NCBI RefSeq assembly: GCF_963678635.1 | Contig: NC_087064.1 | Location: forward strand, 81,257,526-81,321,525 | DNA length: 64,000 bases | Direction: 5' to 3' | Source of the DNA: Symsagittifera roscoffensis | Lineage: Eukaryota > Xenacoelomorpha > Acoela > Convolutidae | In this document: in pieces, positions 47,188 to 57,900 of the stretch | Layout of the letters: each line of letters opens with the position of its first letter | How positions within the stretch are numbered: position 1 is the stretch's first letter | Position numbers and translations under genes: made by a program | Notes under the pieces: model-generated | What the model saw: the letters and a program-made list of their open reading frames with translations, nothing else | Databases searched by the model: none | Told to the model about the DNA's origin: nothing

Positions 47188-47430
47188 ATGCAATACACAA
47201 ATCGCCGACAGGCGCCTGCCCTCAATCTAGCGTCCTTAAATGAGGGCAATTACTCTGAGATTAAACAGCCAGTGACAGCGTTTTGGAACGTGAGTCAGAA
47301 TGTTCGGTTTCGGCGTCCTCCGAGAGAGTGGAAAGAGACGTCTATAGAAAAATTTGATCAATCAAATTTAATATTGAGACAAAATAGACAGAAACTAAAA
47401 GAAACTTCAATAAAATCAATGAGCAAGTGA
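47188..47430 (+). CDS. putative terminal coding exon of an unknown gene
   Basis: Opens directly after a tttcgctag acceptor with MQYTNRRQAPALNLASLNEG, continues FWNVSQNVRFRRPPREWKET and ends in TGA (80 residues). Mixed hydrophilic composition with Trp, Pro and Arg and little repetition makes it more protein-like than surrounding frames. I do not recognise the family. The preceding exon is not certain; 36347-36397 is in a compatible phase. Confidence 0.35.
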   Translation: MQYTNRRQAPALNLASLNEGNYSEIKQPVTAFWNVSQNVRFRRPPREWKETSIEKFDQSNLILRQNRQKLKETSIKSMSK

Positions 47431-48719
47431 ACGGATTTCAGATAATTGTTAGTCTTCGTATAAAATAGTTATCTGTCGATATTTTTCATTCGAATCATAG
47501 TAGTTTTTCCGAGATAAGTTGATAGTAACGCTGGAGGCCTTCAAGATGATGAGTTTTTGATTATAGGAACCCAGTTGAAGTTTTTTAAGAAACGCATAAA
47601 TTGAAAGGTGGCTTCCTTGAAACAGCGGTTACACCTACATGCCTTCCTTCAACTGCATTTGTGGCTTGTGCTAGATTTAATGTATTTTTGTCGGATTTAA
47701 GCCGTGAGCTTGTCTAGTTTTTTGCGATCGTTTTTTGATATATCCAATTTGGTTACCACGCTGCATATTTCTTCAAATACTAAATTGAACTTGGTTTCCA
47801 CTTGTTGTTTGGCCTTTATTTCAAGTTCCCCGACAAAAAAAAAGTTTTTTGACTATTTTATGAGTTACCAAATAAGAAAACGAATGCAAAAAGCATGTTT
47901 TTTGAGCTCTTCTAATTCAATTCTTTAATAATCTTAATTTAAACACATGCTGGCACTATGTTAATCCTAAAAACGAGTCTAATTTGAATTTGGTAATATT
48001 TCGTTTGCGTTGTCACCATTGAGAAGATTAGTACGCCAATCGACATGAGAAGCTTAGTACAACGTTTGCATTTTACATAGCATGTGGGGAATAAAATGAC
48101 GAAAAAAATTGGAACATTTTTTTCCTTTGTTTTGTTTACCAAAAAACTTGAAGTGCAATTGGAACATTCAAGGCCTCACTCTGATATACGAGCCGTCTTG
48201 TTTGCCACTAAATTTTGTTGCCTGGTGAGAATAATTGTTTGCATGGCATAAATAGTTGTGCCATCAAAAACTACTACTTCTTGAGTTGTGTCTTATCGTA
48301 TGAGCATATGTGTTTAAAAAATACTATCAATCTGAGCTTAGAATAATTTTTAAAAGTCCATGTGAAAACTTTTGAGAGCTATAAGATTATTGATGTTTTC
48401 GAACATCATCACAGAATTGGAATTTGTCATCATTGTAGGTAATCATTCTTTTACCCTGCAACCCTCTCACCAAATCCAAAGAGTGATTATTTATTGGCAG
48501 ATGACACGTGTCGAACTGACGCCATGGGCACATGATTCAAAACTGATAAGACTGCGAAAGTTGTTTGCTGACAAATAAGATTGCCACAAATTATTATCTC
48601 AATTCTGCTCAAAACTCAACATTCTTCAGCCAACCCGTTGTTATTCATCTTAACTTAATATTAATTTAACACTGAAGGGGAAAAATTAATCGGACAGTTT
48701 AACGTTCAAAATTTTAAAA
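47431..48719. other. intergenic; upstream region of the clusterin-like gene
   Basis: No convincing coding frame. No clear TATA box within 100 bases of the ATG at 48720. Confidence 0.4.
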
Positions 48720-48980
48720 ATGGCTCGAATGGAAACAAAAACGTTTCCTGTGCTTCTGTTGTTCATAATATCGGTGAGCCAGGTTTCATCTGGTCAAACG
48801 AAGTACCCGGAGAAAAGCGGCGATCGCATGCAAACAATCAACAGACTGTTCCGCTACAATTTGCTTGAGATTTCATCAAATAGTCTCGATCACATCCTGC
48901 AACTAGTGAATGTTTCGACGGCTTTGAGCGAAATTCAGACCGAATTCACGAGTTACAAAGGAGAATATGAGGACCTGATT
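48720..48980 (+). CDS. clusterin-like gene, exon 1 (signal peptide)
   Basis: 87 residues from ATG 48720. Signal peptide: basic start (MARMETKT), hydrophobic core FPVLLLFIISV, likely cleavage after SSG. A helical stretch with the sequon NVS follows. It ends YEDLI before a perfect GTAAGT donor at 48981, phase 0. Confidence 0.8.
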
Positions 48981-51900
48981 GTAAGTATTATTACATGAGC
49001 AAGAGCAAGTGTCTTGTAATCGGGAAATATAGTTTTTTTTTCCAGTAAAAAATTCTCACAAATCAAAGAAATTTACCTTGCTTTATTATTGAACCTTAAC
49101 AACTTCAGGCTCCGTCTCACCTGGTGCAGAGGTAACGCACTTGTCTTTGCATCTTAGGTTTTTGGGTCAGTGTCCTGGCCGAACCTTCTTTTTTCAGTAT
49201 GTATGAATTTCAAAAACTTTTTTTCCGGTAAAAGTTGAATTATCATTATAATTCAGGTCGTTTGCGGCTTAAAAAGTCTAAAACATAATCACTCTATTTT
49301 TTATGACAATAATTTTTACGGCATTTTTTGGCGCAATGGACGTCTACGCACGTTTTATTGGCTTATTGGACACACTGTAAATACTAAAAATTAAATGCGC
49401 TGCGATTAGCCAGCGTTATCAAATCGGGCTATAAACTTTTTTTCGTGTTAACAACTTGTTTAACAGAATCACTTGGTATCTTGGTCCACAGTGAATTCAA
49501 ATTTCCAAGCCTTTTCGGTACACTTATTCTGTAGATAACGAATAAATGTGGGATGGCAAAGATCCTTGGTTCGAATCTGAACAGAACCTGTTTTTTTTCG
49601 AACGCGAAATTTTCGGTTTGAAAAAAATTGTCGGCTTTTTATTTGTCTACTTATGTTTTGTCGGCTTAGTTGCGACATTTTTTTTTGCTGTATGCAGTTT
49701 TCATTGAAGTTGATTTTTGAATTATCATTATAATTCAGGTCGTTTGCGGCTGTTGATAAAAGTTGATAAAAGTTGATTGAAGTTGATAAAAGTTGAATTA
49801 TCATTATAATTCAGGTCGTTTGCGGCTTAAAAAGTCTAAAACATAATCACTCTATTTTTAATGACAATAATTTTTACGGCATTTTTTTGGCTCAATGGAC
49901 GTCTACGCACGTTTTATCGGCTTATTGGACACACTGTAAATACTAAAAATTAAATGCGCTGCGATTAGCCAGCGTTATCAAATCGGGCTATAAACTTTTT
50001 TTCGTGTTAACAACTTGTTTAACAGAATCACTTGGTATCTTGGTCCACAGTGAATTCAAATTTCCAAGCCTTTTCGGTACACTTATTCTGTAGATAACGA
50101 ATAAATGTGGGATGGCAAAGATCCTTGGTTCGAATCTGAACAGAACCTGTTTTTTTTCGAACGCGAAATTTTCGGTTTGAAAAAAATTGTCGGCTTTTTA
50201 TTTGTCTACTTATGTTTTGTCGGCTTAGTTGCGACATTTTTTTTTGCTGTATGCAGTTTTCATTGAAGTTGATTTTTGAATTATCATTATAATTCAGGTC
50301 GTTTGCGGCTGTTGATAAAAGTTGATAAAAGTTGATTGAAGTTGATAAAAGTTGAATTATCATTATAATTCAGGTCGTTTGCGGCTTAAAAAGTCTAAAA
50401 CATAATCACTCTATTTTTCATGACAATAATTTTTACGGCATTTTTTTGGCTCAATGGACGTCTACGCACGTTTTATCGGCTTATTGGACACACTGTAAAT
50501 ACTAAAAATTAAATGCGCTGCGATTAGCCAGCGTTATCAAATCGGGCTATAAACTTTTTTTCGTGTTAACAACTTGTTTAACAGAATCACTTGGTATCTT
50601 GGTCCACAGTGAATTCAAATTTCCAAGCCTTTTTGGTACACTTATTCTGTAGATAACGAATAAATGTGGGATGGCAAAGATCCTTGGTTCGAATCTGAAC
50701 AGAACCTGTTTTTTTTTCGAACGCAAAATTTTCCGTTTGAAAAAATTGTCGGCTTTTTATTTGTCTACTTATGTTTTTTCGGCTTAGTTGCGACATTTTT
50801 TTTGCTGTATGCAGTTTTCATTGAAGTTGATTTTTTTGGGTTTCATTTACTCCTGCAATTTGTAATTCTACTTACCTTAATTTCGTAGTTTTTGAAAAAA
50901 TTTTTGCTCAAAACATTTTTCAACCTAAATGGATTCGGCTTATATTTTATCGGCTTACTAACCTAAATTTTGGTCGTTCAACGGAATCATATTTTGTATG
51001 CTTTCCACGGGATCGCACTATACGTTAAAAATCTTAGAATAGAATTTATAGTTCAAGTTTTATCAGATTTTTTTGCTCAAAAATTACTTTGAATTTTCTT
51101 TAAGCACCGTCGACTGTTTTTCTGGACGTGTTTTCCGCAAAAAGAACATCAATCCAGACCAAAATTTGAAGATTTTTGTAGTTCGGTTTCAAGAATTTTC
51201 CCGTTTTCATTGGATTTAGTTGCTTCCTTTCCTGCCTGCTAGCTTGCAACGCTATTTTTGTGGTATCGCAAGTGATGCGAAGCTCCGCTTTGCCTCTGTT
51301 TCAAGATGAAATTGAATTTTTTTATTTTATAGAATTTTTTCATATATTTGCTTGCAATGCTAACTTGCGTTTAATTTGAAATTATTTCATCACGATAATT
51401 ATCTAGTCGTTTCAAATTATCCTTCACACATGAATAATCCAAATTCAATTGAAAAAAACTAATTTAGTCATACTTTTTCTGCGGTTACATAGCAAAAAGT
51501 AGGCAGCTCATAAAGTAGACACGTAATGAAGCAGAAAAACTCTGTTTATCAAATGAATTTTCCAGAGCGCTGAACAATATCAATCGGTATATTCTTGAAA
51601 TTTTTTTTTAGTCAAAGATTCAGACAAGACCAACTCAATTTAACTTTAAGGGCAGACACTACCTGGCAGTCTCTTTTTTTTCTGAAAAATTTGTAAACTT
51701 TATTTTCGAGTTAGACAAAAGGTAGCCTGAGAGCTCCGCATTTTTTTGTACAATCCGTACAAATTAGATATGGAAACTGAGCACCAATTATTCAATCGAT
51801 ATGGAAATTGAGCTTAGATTTGAGTGTTTTGGCTTTAAAGTTTGAATATTTTGTGAATCATTTCATGCTATGAAATAATGAAATAACTTTTATGTTTCAA

Positions 51901-54900
51901 ACCTTTGTCGCTTGATGAGTTTGCTGAAAAATATTTCAATTTTTGCTAACGGATTTGTGTTATGAAATGAATGCCATAGTTCAAAGTTTCATCGCTTGAT
52001 GAGCTTGCTTAATAGTTTTTTTTCAAACCGATTCATGCTATGAACTGATTGAAATATCAAGGAAATATCTTCTATCAAGGATCTATTGCTCGATGAGTTT
52101 GCTTGAAAAAGGATTTTTTTGCGAACCGATTCGCGCTATAAAATGACAATTTGATATATTCCAAGCTAACAATAAAATAAATTTTCCCTAGTTAAGTTGC
52201 TGAAATAGCTTGCCTGAAAAATTTTCATTGCTTGCAAAAGCTTTTTTGAAAAATCAAGTATCGCAATGTAACCCAAACTATCAAAGCTTTTTATTACTTA
52301 ATAATTACTTGTGATTATTTGTAATAATGATCTTTCATTTTTTGCGAAACACTGCAACATATGAAATCAACCCGAGTTTGTTTCAAATTATATTGCTTGC
52401 ACAAATGCTTGAAAACCAAAACAATTTAGTGAAGCAATGCATCATATCAGAAAGCTCAAACAACCATAGATACCTATTAAAATAACTTGAAATAAGCTTT
52501 CATTTTTTCGTGAATCAACTCAAGCTATGAAACCAGCGCGAATTTTTTCGAATTTAAATTTTCATCGTTTGCGAAGAAGGCTTGATAAAAAAAAATAGCG
52601 AAGCAAGTCAAGCTTCGCTATTTTTGAATTTTCTTTAAACAGTACTTTTACAGTTTATGCAGAGTGATTTCCTGAAATTGTCAAAAACAACCTAACGTAC
52701 TGCAAATTTCCATTGAAGAACCGTTTTGTAGCTTTAAGAATTTATTGAAGCTGTCAAAAATTAATGGGCAAATTATAAAAAATTGAAGAGGTTATACATT
52801 AGAATTGTTTTTGATAAAGTCAGTCAAAGTTAAATTTAATTTAAGTCAGTCATTGTTTTACGTTTTTCTTGACTTCATTTACACTTAGTTATTCTTTCAA
52901 AAAAGATTTTTGCCCGAACAACTTTTACTTAAAACAGCTTTTCTACAAATAGACAAAAGCAACTTTAGTAAACTGATTTTTTTTTTGACATCGACGTTTT
53001 TTTGCGAACAGGTTGACGCTATTGAAGTTCTGTTGAAACAGTTTAATCGAATAGCTGCAAAAGAAACTAAAACGTTGTTAATCGATGTAGATAGTTTTAC
53101 AGCATCTCAATGTAAGCCTAATGTTTTGATGAAAGGTGTTCCAATGTCATAGCAAAGGGGCTTGCTAGTAATATAGCAACGGATCAGAATCGAGATAAGA
53201 AAGCAACCGTTCGAAAACGAAGTAAATAAATGTTTTTCATTTTCGCGTACTGTTTGTTTCTGATTGTTTAATTTTAGTTTTCTCTACTTTTTGACGAGTA
53301 CAACACAAAGGTAGTCTACTGTTCGACCGCATTCTCAATTATCCTAATTATGTATATGTCTAATATTTTACGACTCAAATATTTGACAGTGGTAGTTCAA
53401 ATTTTATATTTTACCAAAATTCCATCAAAAAACAATTCGAGACCAGCTAAGGGCTAGTCGGAATGTTCACGATCTTTTACTGATATACAAGCAGTATTGT
53501 TTGATTGATACACAAGGGCTGACTAAAATTTCTAGTCATACGATTTCCTTATATGGAAAGTTTTAGTCTTGTGATTCCATGTATTTACATACATAGAGAA
53601 AGTTATGTTAAATCTCTATTTTAAACAGGTTCCCATACATGAAAATTACATGACTAGCAGTTATACATTTTTAAAATATTTTTTTTATATTGAGTTTCTC
53701 AAACACAATAACCAAGGTTGTTCGCTGATAAGAAAACGCTCTCTCAAAAATGTAAATTAGAACCACTGTTTTTTGTATTGACTAGAAAGCTTTAGGTTCA
53801 AAAAATTTAGTTGTTCAAAATCGTGGCCTGACATTAGAGTTAATTAAAACGAGGTCAATGTTTACTCTGAAAAACATAAAAATTTAAATCAAGATTCATT
53901 CGTTTGAAAAATTTGGTCTGGGCTGCGCTAGAGACAAAATGCACAATTTTTGATTCAAACTTTTTTTGAAAAAATTTGATTTGAGAGTAAAAGGGGTTTT
54001 GCGACTAAATTGAAAACTTTCCGAGTAAAAAAAAAGACGAAAGAGTTTTGGTATTTTTAAAGTAAATTTTTTCCATACTTTGTTTACGAAATTGTGTGAC
54101 AAGCGTTTTTTTATTCGACCATTGAAAATGGGGAGGTACTAGTATTCGGTGTTATAATTTTTTTCCTCGCAAAATTAGGTGCCACCAATAATTATCGGAA
54201 TAGGTTGAATGATATATCATATTGAAGTCATTTAAGTCGTGATTCGAGCTATTGTTAAGCTTTTTTTTATAAGTTGTTCCAGTTTCGAGAAAAACAGATT
54301 TGAAATTTTTGAGTTTTTGACTAATTGCAAGCGATTAAAGCGAATGAGTAAAGTGCTTATAACGTTTGTTAAATTGATCATTTAGACTGAAAAACTGTTT
54401 TTTTTAAATGAAACTTTTTCGGAAGCTTCTAAAAAGTTTTCTAAAACATTGTAAAAGTTTTGTGCAAAAAATCAGAAAACATTTGAATTATTTTTGATTT
54501 TTTGCTTAAAGTTATCCTCCGTTTATTTGTTTGTTATTTTTTCATTGAACAAAAACTGATGTCGATGATGCCTAATTTGCTAATTTTCTACGCTCTGATA
54601 TGGTTCTCTCATCACACCACGCACAAGAAACGACACTATTTTGAAGAACTTCCGTCTTTCCTTGTGCTTGCAAGGAATTGTATTAAAAGCATTTTTGTGC
54701 ATGGAGGTCAGCCTTGGCGTTCAATGCAAGAATTTAAGGACATACGCTTAGTCAGACTAGTTTTCTTAGTCTATATGCGCATTCTGAAATTGTTACTCAG
54801 TTCCTTTTTTTTTCTACTTCAGTATGCACAATTTTATTCAAATTCTCAATTGTTTTTCTAGAATTCAGCAATCAAGCAAGAACATTCACAAAATTCTAAG

Positions 54901-57900
54901 ACAAATGATCAGTTAAGGATATAAATCTGCTGAATTCAGCAACAAAATGCGGAATATAATTAATCCAGCGAGGTTTTGCGGTTTAGAATTATCAACTCAA
55001 ACGTTTTTGGCTTCGGTTTCCACAAGGTTTTTGTTAATGACTGCATTTGCAATTGGATTCCAGTGATAGTTGGTCCTCAACCATTGAAATGATTTTTCCG
55101 AATTTTGTAACAAAATTAACAAAATATTTGTGCTCGGGTGAGTTTTTTTTTCTTCAGACAAATTCCGACTTTTTAACTGGCCATTTTTGACCGAATTTCT
55201 TATCATTCGAGAGGTATTGTTGTCCTGAGCTTAAATTTGAAAAGATATTTCACCTGTGATCCTTTTTTGTATAGTTATGAGGGTTTAAAGATTGCCATTT
55301 TGACCAATTTGGGACAATTAACGCGCGATATATTTAACGCGCTAGGAGCGAAATCTATCACTTTGTACTTTATATGGCGTGTGAGGGTTGATTTGATTTA
55401 TTTTTTTTTACATTTTATTTTTCGCGTTGTTTTTTTCTCACCTTTAACTTTTCAGGTTATTACTGCTCCATTGACCTTAAAATACAGTAGGAACATTCAA
55501 GGCCTCGCCCTGATACCAGCAGTCTTTTTGTCTTGCAAATGAATGACGGCTTATTTTTATCACTCCCACAAGCTATGTAAAGTACCGAGTGAGATATTTT
55601 GCGTTCAATTTGAAGGATTTAATTTGCCGCGTACGCTTAAATAGAACGAATTATATTGCGAGTTGAATATTCTAGTTTGACTTATAGTAGTCAAAGGCGA
55701 ATTTGGGGGGCAAGATGGACGCCCCCCCCCCCCCCCCCCCACCCTCGTCCTCCGTACCAACCAACGGGTCGCCCCTTTGGTATAATTTTATGACATCTAT
55801 TTTTGACAATTAACCCTAAAGTTTTTCTAAAGGCGCCGTTGGTGCCATTATATACTTATTTTAAAGGGGAGCACGTGCCAAAAAAAAACACAATTTTCCA
55901 AAAAGTGCGCAATAACGGCAGTTATGACCCGTTTTCTAAAATTTGAGCAGAACATTTTTTCAAAATAGGGTCGTTATAGTTTGCTCTGAACGCTCGGAAA
56001 ATCAATTTGGTTGTCCTAAAACAGGTCGTTAAAATTTTCCGAAACACAAATAAGTCCATACAGAAATCAATAAGTGGGAAAAAAACTTTATGAAATCAAC
56101 AATTTTTTGGAAATACGAAAAATTCAAACTCAGATAAACAGACGAGAAACACAACCATTAGCATCAAACGAACTTTTAGAATTTTTCGAACGTCCACTAA
56201 AACGAAAAAATCTAGTTAGACGCCAAATTGATCCACAAACAAAAAATGCCAAACTGGGGGGTGTTGTTTGATCAAAACGAAACAAATTTTCATAGGCTAA
56301 TAGAGTTGTTAAGTCAACTTTTTCGTTGTTTTATTTCCAACTGTTATACATTGTGCTTGGTATAGCTTTGAGTTTTTCTAGGAGAGAGCTGCTCAAACAG
56401 AGGTTTCCATGGAAGACTGTTGGGGCAGTAAGTCTGGCGCAGATGCATGCTTGGAATGTGCTGAAGAGTGCAGTGAGACAGGTGTATGCATGGAACAACT
56501 GAAGTCAAGAGTCCAAGTCGCTACGAAGTCAATGTCTACATCGAAAATTGTAAATTTCCAGGTGTGTGGCTATAGTTGATTATAAAGCTATTATAATAGG
56601 GTGAAAATTCGTAGCTGGCGACATTTCGTAACAAGCGACAAATCGTAGCTAACAACAGTTCGTAACAAGCCACAATTCGTAATAAGCGGCAATTCGTAAC
56701 AAGCGACAACTCTTAACAAACGACAATTCGTAACAAGCGACACTTCGTAATAAGCGGCAGTTCGTAACCAGCGACAATTCGTAACAAGTGGGAAATCGTA
56801 GCTAGCAACAATTCGTAACAAGCCACAATTCGTAATGAGCGGCAATTCGTAACAAGCGACAAATCTTAACAAACGACAATTCGTAACAAGCGACACTTCG
56901 TAATAAGCGGCAGTTCGTAACCAGCGACAATTCGTAACAAGTGGGAAATTGTAGCTAGCAACAATTCGTAACAAGCCACAATTCGTAATAAGCGGCAAAT
57001 CGTAACAAGCGACAACTCTTAACAAACGACAGTTCGTAACAAGTGACACTTCGTAATAAGCGTCAGTTCGTAACAAGCGACAATTCGTAGCTAGCAACAA
57101 TTCGTAACAAGCGACAGTTCGTAGCAAGCGGCAATTCGTAACAAGCGACAATTCGTAGCTAGCGACAATTCTCAACAAACGACATTTCGTAACAAGCGAC
57201 AATTCGTAACAAGGCATTGGTAATTAAAAAAAAACGCTTGCTCGTCTTCACTTTGCTCTGTTGCGCTTATATCAGGCACGAGTTGAATACTGCGTTTGAA
57301 TCAGTGTTCTCTGCTTAATTTGCTGTTACGAATTGTCACCCATAACGAATTGTCGCCCGTTACGAAACGTTGCCCGTTACGAATAGTCGTCTCGCGACTA
57401 TTTATCTAAAAGAAAAGTACTTAATAGGCGCCAAAATGGGCAATTTATTTTTTACCCAAATTACAGCTGCTTTTGAACAAAAAAACATTTTGTTGTCAAG
57501 TTAATTTCGTGGATACTTCGACCTCGAATGACAACAACGACTGATGTTTTACTTAGGCTTCCATCTAGGGTTTTATCGAGGGGACCTGATTTTACAAGAA
57601 AAAATCAGTTACTTGTCTTTTTTTAGGTCAGTCGTTTAATTGGGCACCCTCCCGTTTTGAAGTCTCACAGTTAGTTATCACTTTTTGTTTTTCTGCAGTA
57701 TCCCAGTGATCGCTATTTTCAGGCGCTGATTCATGTATAATTCTGAGTTTTTTTCATAGCTAAACCGGCGATATTTCAGAGCAATTTCAGTAATGATTCC
57801 GTAAAAAATCAACGCGAGAACTTAAGAAATTTTAACTCATTTTAGTAGCTTTCAAATGAGACTGTGAGTTAATAAGCACTCTAACTTGAATATATTTAAG

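Noticed and set aside
49469-50796. Three minus-strand frames of 111, 111 and 69 codons
   Set aside because: Products of the 559-bp tandem repeat, with no domain; identity reflects recent duplication.
54502-54861. 119-codon hydrophobic frame in clusterin intron 2
   Set aside because: Low-complexity hydrophobic composition expected of T-rich intronic DNA; no splice signals in phase with the gene.
56074-56271. 65-codon frame (IQTQINRRETQPLASNELLEFF) as an extra clusterin exon
   Set aside because: Protein-like, but no good acceptor in phase and a stop just upstream and at the end; not compatible with exons 2 and 3.
56591-57217. 208-codon open frame of repeating LRTVACYEL-type peptides
   Set aside because: It is a read-through of a 17-bp minisatellite; 51 bases equal 17 codons, so any stop-free unit makes a long frame. 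No start context or splice support.
56607-57217. Possible CRISPR array
   Set aside because: Units are directly adjacent without unique spacers, in a eukaryotic intron, with no cas genes.
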